From an uncultured Holophagaceae bacterium (GTDB lineage Bacteria > Acidobacteriota > Holophagae > Holophagales > Holophagaceae), in the NCBI GenBank assembly GCA_903863195.1, contig CAIPAY010000122.1:1-52663 (forward strand): 52,663 nucleotides of DNA. Reading direction: 5' to 3'. Positions 8,671-17,573 of this stretch are shown piece by piece. Numbering within the stretch: position 1 is the stretch's first letter; every line of letters begins with the position of its first letter. The notes beneath the pieces are model-generated. The model saw nothing but the letters and a program-made list of their open reading frames with translations. It was not told the origin of the DNA and made no database searches. A program made the translations under genes and the position numbers.

Positions 8671-9426
8671 TCAGGCGTCTTCCCACAGCTCCCGCAGGCG
8701 CTGGTAGCCGGCGCGGCTGACGGGCAGGCGGGTGCCGTCGCGCAGCACGGCGTCGCGGTGCTCCTTGGTGTCCTGCTCCACCCGAACCAGGCGGTCGAGG
8801 TTCAGGATGTAACTGCGGTGGATGCGGATGAAACGGGCCGGATCCAGCTGGGTCTCCAGGCTGGCCAGGGTCTGCTGTTTCAGGATGCTCTTCCCCTCGG
8901 TGCGGAGCAGCACATAGTCGTCCTGGGCCTGTACCCAGTCCAGGCGGTCCAGGTGGATCACCGTGACCTTGGGGCCGTCCTTCACCACGATGCGCTCCAG
9001 GGGCCGGCCCTGGCGGGCGGTGGCAGCCAGCTCCGCAGCGGGGGGTGGCGGCACGGCGGGCTGGGCAGCGACCAGCAGGCGGGCCTTGGCCAGGGCCGCG
9101 TCGAAGCGCTCCTTCGCGAAGGGCTTGAGCAGGTAGTCCACGGCGTGGGCCTCGAAGGCCCGCAGGGCGTGCTGGTCGTAGGCCGTGACGAAGATGACCG
9201 CCGGGCGCCGGCCCTCGGCCTCCAGCAGCTCCAGCACCTCGAAGCCGTCCAGCTTGGGCATCTGGATGTCCAGGAAGATCAGGTCGGGCTGGTGCTGGGC
9301 CGCGGCCTTCAGGGCCTCGAACCCGTTGGCGCACTCCGCCGCCACCTCCACGTCCGGATGGGCCTCCAGGTGCTGGCGCACCACCGCGCGGGCCAGGTCT
9401 TCGTCGTCGATGATCAGGGCTCTCAT
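8671..9426 (-). CDS. LytTR-family response regulator
   Basis: The protein has 251 residues. The N-terminal CheY-like receiver begins MRALIIDDEDLA and has the phosphorylatable Asp in IFLDIQMPKLDG, the switch Thr in VTAYD and Lys in LLKPFAK. A Pro/Ala linker leads to the LytTR DNA-binding domain (about residues 145-245) with WVQAQDDYVLLRT and FIRIHRSYILNLDRL. Its ATG overlaps the stop of the upstream kinase gene as ATGA, so the pair is translationally coupled. It would act as the transcriptional output of the LytS-type kinase encoded next to it. Confidence 0.92.
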   Translation of the reverse strand: MRALIIDDEDLARAVVRQHLEAHPDVEVAAECANGFEALKAAAQHQPDLIFLDIQMPKLDGFEVLELLEAEGRRPAVIFVTAYDQHALRAFEAHAVDYLLKPFAKERFDAALAKARLLVAAQPAVPPPPAAELAATARQGRPLERIVVKDGPKVTVIHLDRLDWVQAQDDYVLLRTEGKSILKQQTLASLETQLDPARFIRIHRSYILNLDRLVRVEQDTKEHRDAVLRDGTRLPVSRAGYQRLRELWEDA

Positions 9427-10493
9427 GGCTCGGTCTCCAGGGGAAAGACGAGGGTCACGCGGTGGGTCTCCGCCAGGCTGGTGGCCTCGAACCGGGCGCG
9501 GCTGCCGAAGCGGCCCAGCAGCCGCTGGCGCACCTGGCGCAGGCCCAGTCCCAGTCCCAGTCCCTGCGGTGTCGGGGCGTCGGAATCCCGGGGGTTCTCC
9601 ACCCGCAGGATGACGTGGCCCTCGACCAGCTCCGTGGTGAGGACCAGGGTGCCCCCCTCGGGCAGGGCCGCGATGCCGTGCTTGATGGCGTTCTCCACCA
9701 GGGGCTGGAGCAGCAGGGTCGGCAGCAGCGCCGGCTCGGTGGCGGGATCTACGGTCAGATCCAGGCGCAGCCGGGACCCGAAGCGGATCTGCTCGATGGC
9801 CAGGTAGGCCCGGGCCAGGTCCAGTTCCTCCCGCAGGGCCACCAGGCGGCGCTCGCCCAGGCCCAGGCTGCGGCGCAGGAACTCCGAGAGCAGGACGCAC
9901 ATCTCCCTGGCGCGAACCGGGTCCACAGCCGTCAGGGCCGACAGCGAGTTGAGGCTGTTGAAGAGGAAGTGGGGATTCAGCTGGGCGCGCAGGGCCTTCA
10001 GCTCGGACTCCTGGGCCAGCAGCTGCAGCTCGGCGCCCTTGCGCTCGGCCTCCAGCGCGCGGGCCTGGGCCAGCATCAGGTAGCTGAGGGCCACCGAGGC
10101 CAGGTAGAGCAGGATCCCCAGGCCCGTGATCACCGGCAGGGCGAGCTGCACCCGCTGGGGTAGGGCGCCTAGCCCGGGGAGCCAGGCCAGCACCCGGGCC
10201 AGCAGCCAGGCCAGGCCCGCCCAGAGGCCGCCCATGAGCAGGGCTGCGGTACCCCAGACGGCGCTCTGGGTGGCCAACCCATCGACGGTGTTCTGCAGGG
10301 GCATGGCCCGGCAGAGATACCAGGTGCCAAGGAAGAGCAGCGCTCCCAGGAGGCAGAGTGGCAGGGCGAGGCTCGTGGCCTCCAGCCAGTTCCAGCCCTG
10401 ACTGCGGGCGATACCCGCCAGCAGCAGCGCGATGGGCACCCACCCGAGGAGATAGGTGCCCAGCCGGGCGCGGCTGACCAGGAGCGGGTGCAT
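9423..10493 (-). CDS. LytS-type (His_kinase family) membrane sensor kinase
   Basis: The protein has 356 residues. Four or so hydrophobic helices fill residues 10-150 with little extracytoplasmic sequence. A short coiled coil then leads to the His_kinase motif AQLNPHFLFNSLNSL, in which the His is the phospho-acceptor. The ATP-binding domain has LVENAIKHGIA (N box) and GLGLGLRQVRQRL (G box). The short sensor and this kinase type go with LytTR regulators, and the partner is the next gene (4-base overlap). Its start shares one base with the stop of the LiaF-like gene. In known LiaFSR systems a membrane LiaF protein restrains the kinase, so the gene before it is a candidate regulator. Confidence 0.92.
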   Translation of the reverse strand: MHPLLVSRARLGTYLLGWVPIALLLAGIARSQGWNWLEATSLALPLCLLGALLFLGTWYLCRAMPLQNTVDGLATQSAVWGTAALLMGGLWAGLAWLLARVLAWLPGLGALPQRVQLALPVITGLGILLYLASVALSYLMLAQARALEAERKGAELQLLAQESELKALRAQLNPHFLFNSLNSLSALTAVDPVRAREMCVLLSEFLRRSLGLGERRLVALREELDLARAYLAIEQIRFGSRLRLDLTVDPATEPALLPTLLLQPLVENAIKHGIAALPEGGTLVLTTELVEGHVILRVENPRDSDAPTPQGLGLGLGLRQVRQRLLGRFGSRARFEATSLAETHRVTLVFPLETEP

Positions 10494-11200
10494 CAGGACT
10501 TCACCTCGGTGCCGCCGAAGAGGATGAGCCCCGTGATCACCAGGCAGGGGCGGCCCTCGGCGGGGCTGGGACCGTGGTGCGTGTTGTCGTTCAGGGCCCC
10601 GGCGATGGCCGTGGCGCGGTTGGCGATCTCCCAGCCCTCGGGCACCCGAATCTCGCCGCCGCCGAAGAGCACGAAGACATCGAGGCGGGCCTGACCGGAC
10701 TCCAGGGCCGCCTGCCGGAGGTCCACCTCGTAGCCGCCGAAGATGGCCGTGAGCTCGCCGCCCCGGAAGGACTGGGTGCCCATGCGCCGCTTGAAGCCGC
10801 CGAAGATGGCTGTCCCGGTGAGAAAGTCCTCGGACCGGGCCAGCTCCGGGGAGATGCCCCGGTGCTGCTTCAGGGCCTTGGTGACGATGAAGATCCCCAG
10901 GGCCACCAGCAGCAGCGGCCCCAGGGAGATCGAGTGGTCGCCGCGGTCAAGGACGCCGATGAGCAGGACCGTGCCCAGGATGACCAGCACCCAGCCGCCG
11001 GTGGAGCGGCTGCCTTCCTGGCGCAGCTTGGCGATGCCCATGACCACCAGGACCAGGGGCCAGAGACGCAGGATGGCGTGGGCGTCGATGATCCCCAGGG
11101 TCTCCAGGGTCAGGACCAGGCCCGCCACGATGATGGCCACGCCCAGCACCAGCTTGGGGCTGAAGGGGCTCGGGGCCTTGGGATCGAGAGGGGCGTTCAT
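10493..11200 (-). CDS. LiaF-like membrane protein (cell-wall-active antibiotic response domain)
   Basis: The protein has 235 residues. The N-terminal half carries about four short membrane helices of the LiaI/LiaF type (VLGVAIIVAGLVLTLETLG; LRLWPLVLVVMGI; GPLLLVALGIFIV). The C-terminal half is the beta-rich LiaF domain with repeated FGGFKRR, IFGGYEVDLR and LFGGGEIRVPEGW turns. In Firmicutes, LiaF is a membrane inhibitor of the LiaS kinase and responds to lipid-II-directed stress. Here the downstream kinase is of the LytS type instead. The gene is joined to both neighbours by overlapping start/stop codons. Confidence 0.85.
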   Translation of the reverse strand: MNAPLDPKAPSPFSPKLVLGVAIIVAGLVLTLETLGIIDAHAILRLWPLVLVVMGIAKLRQEGSRSTGGWVLVILGTVLLIGVLDRGDHSISLGPLLLVALGIFIVTKALKQHRGISPELARSEDFLTGTAIFGGFKRRMGTQSFRGGELTAIFGGYEVDLRQAALESGQARLDVFVLFGGGEIRVPEGWEIANRATAIAGALNDNTHHGPSPAEGRPCLVITGLILFGGTEVKS

Positions 11201-11628
11201 GGTTTCACCTGGGGCTGGTCGGAGCCGGGTTCAGCATCCCAGGAATGGGGCGCCGGCGGGGGCTGAGGTGGGCTTGTTGAGGGGCTGTCGGCCTTGGGCC
11301 GGGGAAAGAGGGCTCGCAGGGTGACCACGATCCCGGCCCAGACCAGGCCGATGGGCCACCAGCGCTCCAGCAGGCCCCAGGGTCCGAACTGCTGTACGAA
11401 GCCGGCCGTGGCGAAGGCCAGGAGGGCGTGGCCCCGGAGGCTGAGAGGACCGTCCTGCACCAGCCGCGCGAGGCCCAGGGCGGCCAGAGCCACCGGCCAC
11501 CAGGCCAGCACCTGCCAGGCCTCGAACCACTGCAGCTGCTGGCCCAGGAGGATGATGCCCAGGGCGACCACGAACAGGCCGAAGACGAGCTTGACGGTAG
11601 GGAAGGGCGGGCGGTCCGGGGTGATCAT
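11197..11628 (-). CDS. small LiaI/LiaF-N-like membrane protein
   Basis: The protein has 143 residues. The ATG was chosen because AAGGAG stands 8 bases upstream and the start overlaps the preceding small gene as ATGA; the longer frame has neither. There are about four hydrophobic segments (VKLVFGLFVVALGIILLG; WWPVALAALGLARLV; ALLAFATAGFVQQFG; WWPIGLVWAGIVVTLRALF), then a Pro/Ser-rich cytoplasmic tail. It resembles the membrane half of the next gene's product, so the two probably derive from a duplication or together form a two-subunit regulator. Confidence 0.75.
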   Translation of the reverse strand: MITPDRPPFPTVKLVFGLFVVALGIILLGQQLQWFEAWQVLAWWPVALAALGLARLVQDGPLSLRGHALLAFATAGFVQQFGPWGLLERWWPIGLVWAGIVVTLRALFPRPKADSPSTSPPQPPPAPHSWDAEPGSDQPQVKP

Positions 11629-11732
11629 GGGCGGAACTCCTTTCGGCCGGAGACGAAGGGGAAGGTCAGCGCCAGGGACGGCACCCACAGCAGCCACCAG
11701 CCGTTTTCGATGAGCCACTTAAGCTGGTCCAT
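11625..11732 (-). CDS. 35-residue membrane microprotein heading the LiaF/LytSR operon
   Basis: A short gene too small for standard ORF calling. AAGGAG stands 6 bases before the ATG, and the stop overlaps the next start as ATGA, the same coupling used further down the operon. The peptide begins MDQLKWLIENGWWLLWVP, continues through a hydrophobic stretch SLALTFPFV and ends basic (SGRKEFRP), consistent with a single membrane helix with a positive C-terminal end. No named family is recognised. The combination of ribosome binding site, exact overlap and membrane-like composition makes it a convincing gene. Confidence 0.7.
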   Translation of the reverse strand: MDQLKWLIENGWWLLWVPSLALTFPFVSGRKEFRP

Positions 11733-11864
11733 GGGGATCTCCTTCCGCATGTTCAAGCTACGGGCTGGACGGCCCCACACCGGCCAAGGATCGGCGAACA
11801 GCAGTCACCCACCGGCGAAAGCCGCTTCCGGGTCCTGCGTGCAAGGGTGAAGACCAACGGCAAG

Positions 11865-11934
11865 CTTCACCACGAAGAAAGGGCTTGTCGTGGTTTTCTT
11901 TGTGCCCTTTGTGCCCTTTGTGCCCTTTGTGGTT
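11865..11934. repeat. word-repeat element A (period 9, TTTGTGCCC)
   Basis: TTTGTGCCC is repeated head to tail 3.5 times (11899-11933). A matching 5' part (ACCACGAAGAAAGGG, from 11869) can pair with the end (CCCTTTGTGGT). It sits in a gene-free stretch of almost 400 bases between the microprotein operon and the YigZ gene, which holds nothing else but element B in inverted orientation. Frames across it give His-Lys-Gly repeats that should not be annotated as protein. Confidence 0.8.
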
Positions 11935-12041
11935 ATTCCTTGCTCCCTGATCCACAGAATCTGCCGGATACCCAAGTTGGCTGGTTCTTGCTTGCGCATC
12001 CACTTTGGGGCTAGTGGCCCCTTGGAAAGCCAAAAGGACGA

Positions 12042-12104
12042 TTAACCACAAAGAGCACAAAGGGCACAAAGAAGGGACTGAAAGCGTTCTTCCTTCGTGG
12101 TTAA
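12042..12104. repeat. word-repeat element B (period 9, CACAAAGRG), inverted relative to A
   Basis: Perfect terminal arms TTAACCAC (12042-12049) and GTGGTTAA (12097-12104) bound three CACAAAG words at 9-base spacing (12047-12076), and the inner AAGAAGG matches CCTTC on the other arm. The words are the complement of those in element A, so A and B could also form one long inverted pair. It lies immediately 3' of the YigZ gene and could act as its terminator. Confidence 0.8.
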
Positions 12105-12120
12105 TTTCCAGCTCCACTCA

Positions 12121-12729
12121 TCAGTCCCACTCGATGCTGCCGCCGCGGCTGCGCTCCTGCCAGGCGTGGTCAAGGGCGGGGACCAGCTCCGGGGGACACT
12201 GGAAGCGCAGAACGGCATCGGCTCCGTCGAAGGCCTGCTCCAGGGCCTCGGCGGCGGGGAACGCGCCCAGGAGGGCGAAGGGCAGGTGGGCCTGGGGCGC
12301 GGGCACCCGGAGGGCGCCATTGCAGAGGCTGCGCGCTTCCTCCCAGGCGCCGGCCTCGTCCGCGAGAGCCAGGGCGCCCTGGACGCCTTCCGTGTAGGCC
12401 CTCACGAGGCCTCCGGTGCCCAGCTTGGTGCCGCCGTACCAGCGGATGCAGACCGCGATCAGGTCCGTGACCTGGGCTCCCTCCAGCACCGCCATCATAG
12501 GCCGGCCCGCCGTGCCCGAGGGCTCACCGTCGTCGTCGGCGCCTTGGGCGGTGACTGGCACGCCCTCGCGCCAGGCGCTGCAGTGGTGGGTGGCGTCGAA
12601 GTCCCGCTTGCGCAGCAGGGCCAGCACCGCCGCCCGCTCCGCCGCGTCCCGGGCCGGGTGCAGCTCTGTCAGGAAGACCGAGGCCTTCTCCCGGAGGCGG
12701 TGGACGGCGATCTCCTTCAGGCGGCGCAT
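12121..12729 (-). CDS. yigZ: YigZ/IMPACT family protein
   Basis: The protein has 202 residues, the usual family length of about 200. The start chosen gives a normal YigZ N-terminus; the longer frame would add 46 residues with no family resemblance. The signature is present: DATHHCSAW, DDDGEPSGTAGRPM, then VCIRWYGGTKLGTGGLVRAY. The family includes E. coli YigZ and eukaryotic IMPACT; the biochemical role is uncertain. It is a single gene with the repeat element B just downstream and no clear ribosome binding site. Confidence 0.88.
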   Translation of the reverse strand: MRRLKEIAVHRLREKASVFLTELHPARDAAERAAVLALLRKRDFDATHHCSAWREGVPVTAQGADDDGEPSGTAGRPMMAVLEGAQVTDLIAVCIRWYGGTKLGTGGLVRAYTEGVQGALALADEAGAWEEARSLCNGALRVPAPQAHLPFALLGAFPAAEALEQAFDGADAVLRFQCPPELVPALDHAWQERSRGGSIEWD

Positions 12730-12854
12730 GGCTTCAGCATGGAGGGCGCCGGGGTCCGAGGCAACCGAACCGGAAGCCGTTGGCCAGGAAGAGGGCTCCA
12801 GGAACAACCGAAAAGCACTGAAACCACCGATGAGCACCGAGCGCAAGGGGCCCA

Positions 12855-12886
12855 TTGACGGTCCCAATCAAAGCAATACAATGTAT
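12855..12886 (+). promoter_or_regulatory. promoter with overlapping palindrome before the brnT relic
   Basis: TTGACG (-35, 12855-12860), a 16-base spacer and TACAAT (-10, 12877-12882) make a strong sigma-70-type promoter. The expected start of transcription falls at or next to the ATG at 12889, so the transcript may be leaderless. A perfect palindrome ATACA-A-TGTAT (12876-12886) covers the -10 box. BrnA antitoxins are known to repress their own promoter, so this is a candidate operator. Confidence 0.6.
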
Positions 12887-12888
12887 GT

Positions 12889-12975
12889 ATGCTTCAGTTC
12901 GAATGGAATCAGCCCAAGGCCACCGCCAACCTGAAGAAGCGCGAGAGCGCCTTTCATGGAGGTGACCACCCATGA
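12889..12975 (+). pseudogene. brnT: truncated BrnT toxin remnant
   Basis: 28 codons begin MLQFEWNQPKATANLKKRES. This matches the N-terminus typical of BrnT ribonuclease toxins (FEWDxxKAxxNxxKHGVSF), but the frame stops after 28 residues where BrnT usually has about 90. The last codons (AFHGGDHP) overlap the ribosome binding site of the antitoxin gene, and the stop overlaps its start as ATGA. This is the expected outcome of an internal deletion that removed the toxin body but kept the promoter and the junction with brnA. It should be inactive. Confidence 0.65.
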
Positions 12976-13196
12976 GAGCCGAATACGATTTCTCGACCAT
13001 GAAGGCCCGCAGGAACCCCTACGCTTCCAAGCTTAAGAAGCCGGTCACGATGCGGCTCTCCGAGGAGGTCGTCCTCTACTTCAAGGACATGGCGATGGAG
13101 GCCGGGGTTCCCTACCAGAGCCTCATCAACCTCTACCTACGGGACTGTGTGGCTAAACACCGGAAGGTCAAGATCGCCTGGCCAGCCAAGCCATAA
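12972..13196 (+). CDS. brnA: BrnA-type antitoxin (ribbon-helix-helix)
   Basis: The protein has 74 residues and begins MRAEYDFSTMK; the EYDFS opening is typical of BrnA. A ribbon-helix-helix region follows: KPVTMRLSEEVVLYFKDMAMEAGVPYQSLINLYLRDCV. GGAGGT lies 7 bases before the start. In brnTA systems the antitoxin binds BrnT and represses the operon. The toxin gene is reduced to a 28-codon remnant here, so this is an orphan antitoxin. It may persist as a regulator or to neutralise a BrnT encoded elsewhere. A strong terminator follows. Confidence 0.8.
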   Translation: MRAEYDFSTMKARRNPYASKLKKPVTMRLSEEVVLYFKDMAMEAGVPYQSLINLYLRDCVAKHRKVKIAWPAKP

Positions 13197-13210
13197 GGCT
13201 CTTCACGACG

Positions 13211-13242
13211 GAGAAACGGCCCGCCAAAGCGGGCCGTTTCTC
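13211..13242. terminator. bidirectional terminator between brnA and icd
   Basis: A perfect 14-bp stem, GAGAAACGGCCCGC against GCGGGCCGTTTCTC, with loop CAAA. Short U-rich tracts (GTTTCTC, and the same on the other strand) lie within the stem ends. It separates two convergent genes and could stop transcription from either side. Confidence 0.85.
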
Positions 13243-13280
13243 CTCAGCCGGGACTGGCGTCCCGGAGCGGAAGTTTGCGC

Positions 13281-15656
<2,376 letters not shown>

Positions 15657-15703
15657 TCACGACCGGGGGCCAGCGAGGGCCCCGCTTAGGCTGTTCCGGT
15701 GCC

Positions 15704-16639
15704 CTAAGCCAGCACCGGCATGGCAGCCCCCGAGGCGGCGCGGACCTGGCCCCGGGCCACGGCGAAGTCCATGCGACCGAGGTTCACGCCCCCGAAGCCC
15801 ACCTGGAAGACCAGGGTCTCGCCCTGGGCCTGGGGCACCCGGGTGGGCGTCTCCAGGAAGGTGTGGCTGTGGCCGCCGATGACGGCGTCGATGCCCGCCA
15901 CCTGGCCCGGCAGATGGAGGTCATCCGGCCCGGTGCCGTTCAGGTTGTAGCCCAGGTGGGAGAGCACCACCACCAGGTCCACCTTCTCGACCTCGCGCAG
16001 CCGCTTCACGACGGGCCTGAGGCTCTCGTAGGGATCGCGCCAGGTGATGCCCTCGTGGTTCTTGGGGGCCACCAGCCCGGCGAAGGCCACCCCGATGCCC
16101 GTGAGGCCCACGCGGACGCCGGGGAAGTCCTTCACCAGGTAGGGACGGACCCGCTTCTGCAGCGCCGGGGCGCCCTTGCAGTCGAAGTTGCAGTTGAGGA
16201 AGGCGAAGGGGGCGTTGGCGTGCTGCAGCTGCTCCATGGCCTCCATGGCCTCGACCAGCATCCCCACGCCATTGTCGAAGTCATGGTTGCCCAGGGTGCC
16301 GGCGTCGTAGCCCATCATGCGCATGAGCTGGTAGTCGAGGCGCCCCTTGTAGCGGTTGAAGTAGGGCGTGCCCTGGAAGGTGTCGCCGGCGTCCAGCAGC
16401 AGCACGGACCCCAGCTGCTGGCGGAGCTGGCGCACCAGGGTGGCCCGGCGGGAGACACCGCCCAGGCCGCTGATGGCGCCATTGCCGGGGCCGAAGGGCT
16501 CGATGCGGGAGTGCGTGTCGTTGGTATGCAGCAGGGTGATGCGGCCCGAGGCGGCGGCCGGTCCCTCCTGGGCCCGCAGGGGGACCTGGCTGGCGAGGGC
16601 GGCGGTGCCGAGAGAGGCGAGGAAGGCGCGGCGGTTCAT
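15704..16639 (-). CDS. 5'-nucleotidase-type metallophosphoesterase domain, Tat-exported
   Basis: The protein has 311 residues. The N-terminus MNRRAFLASLGTAALASQ is a twin-arginine signal, so the folded, metal-loaded protein is probably exported. The UshA-type metallophosphatase motifs are all present: LLHTNDTHSRIEPF, LDAGDTFQGTPYF, LGNHDFDNG, VVLSHLGY and GGHSHTFLE. The protein stops where a full UshA would continue into its substrate-specificity domain. That second domain is encoded by the gene upstream at 16779. The two products probably act together or derive from a split UshA. A hairpin of CACCAAG words lies between the genes. Confidence 0.9.
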   Translation of the reverse strand: MNRRAFLASLGTAALASQVPLRAQEGPAAASGRITLLHTNDTHSRIEPFGPGNGAISGLGGVSRRATLVRQLRQQLGSVLLLDAGDTFQGTPYFNRYKGRLDYQLMRMMGYDAGTLGNHDFDNGVGMLVEAMEAMEQLQHANAPFAFLNCNFDCKGAPALQKRVRPYLVKDFPGVRVGLTGIGVAFAGLVAPKNHEGITWRDPYESLRPVVKRLREVEKVDLVVVLSHLGYNLNGTGPDDLHLPGQVAGIDAVIGGHSHTFLETPTRVPQAQGETLVFQVGFGGVNLGRMDFAVARGQVRAASGAAMPVLA

Positions 16640-16676
16640 GGGGGTCCTGTTTTTTCGCGTTCAAAGAAAAAAATCA

Positions 16677-16754
16677 CCACCAAGACACCAAGGCACCAAG
16701 AACTGAAAAGGAGAAACCTAGCCGTCCTTCTTGGTGCCCTTGGTGTCTTGGTGG
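16677..16754. repeat. word-repeat hairpin element C (CACCAAG) between the two nucleotidase genes
   Basis: The left arm (16677-16702) has three CACCAAG words and is matched by the right arm (16728-16754) over 26 positions with a single one-base insertion. The loop is 25 bases. It is built like elements A, B and D but with a different word. It lies within a 139-base gap in an apparent operon, where it could act as a processing or stability element or a partial terminator. Confidence 0.85.
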
Positions 16755-16778
16755 CGGAAGTTGTTCTTTCAGTAGTTC

Positions 16779-17573
16779 TTAAAGTTTAAGCTTTTTGTCG
16801 CGGATGGCTTCCAGGATCGGAACCGGCAGGGTATAGCGACCCGGGGCCGGGGGCAGCAGCTCCTGCTTGGCCTTGGCCAGGGCGGCGCACTGGTCCAGCA
16901 GCATCTGGCGCAGGGTGATGCCCGTGGTGAAGGGCTTGCGGCCCTTGCGCAGCGTGGGGATGGAGTCACCGCCGCCGTAGAGGTAGTCCGTGGTGGCGAC
17001 CCGCACGGTCTCGGCAGGATCGATGGCGCTGCCATCCTCCCAGGTCAGGACGAAGACCGGCTGCTCGGGGCTGCCATCCACCCGGGCCTTCACGCCGGAG
17101 CAGGGCTCACCGCCGCGGCGGACGATGCCCTCCTTGACCACCTGGATGACCTCGGCGCCCGTGAGCTCTACCACCACCAGCTCGTTCTCGAAGGGCATCA
17201 TCTCGAAGATGTCCGCCACTTTCAGCAGGCCCGGCCGCAGGTTGGAGCGCAGCCCGCCGGCATTGGTGATGCCGAAGCGCACCGGCTTGCCCACGGTGCC
17301 CTGCGCGGCGGTCCGCATCACGTCAGCGACCCAGTAGCCCAGCAGGTTCTCCTCGCCCCGGCGGCCGCGCAGCAGGCCCTGCGGTGCCTGGACCAGGGGC
17401 AGGTCGAAGCTGGCCTTGATCTCCGCGGCGAGGGGATCGATCACCTTCTGGATGGCCGGATCGTCGGGGATGGTGGATCCCAGGGGCAGGACCTGGGCCT
17501 TGCCCAACGGGGCCTGGGCGGCCAGGGACAGGGTCAGGAGGGCGCAGAGCAGGGCGCAAGAGGGCTTAAACAT
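16779..17573 (-). CDS. 5'-nucleotidase C-terminal (specificity) domain protein, secreted
   Basis: The protein has 264 residues from the ATG that gives a normal signal peptide (MFKPSCALLCALLTLSLAAQA). The body is the 5_nucleotid_C domain of UshA-type enzymes, which binds the nucleoside: FGITNAGGLRSNLRPG, FEMMPFENELVVVELTGAEV and VATTDYLYGGGDS. No metallophosphatase domain precedes it; that domain is the next gene. The order is thus reversed compared with the fused enzyme. The start lies 8 bases inside the stop of the upstream membrane-protein gene. Confidence 0.88.
   Translation of the reverse strand: MFKPSCALLCALLTLSLAAQAPLGKAQVLPLGSTIPDDPAIQKVIDPLAAEIKASFDLPLVQAPQGLLRGRRGEENLLGYWVADVMRTAAQGTVGKPVRFGITNAGGLRSNLRPGLLKVADIFEMMPFENELVVVELTGAEVIQVVKEGIVRRGGEPCSGVKARVDGSPEQPVFVLTWEDGSAIDPAETVRVATTDYLYGGGDSIPTLRKGRKPFTTGITLRQMLLDQCAALAKAKQELLPPAPGRYTLPVPILEAIRDKKLKL

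Noticed and set aside
11758..12117. Open frames coding for His-Lys-Gly or Thr-Lys-Gly repeats on both strands
   Set aside because: They are only the translation of the 9-base word repeats in elements A and B; no start signals and low-complexity sequence.
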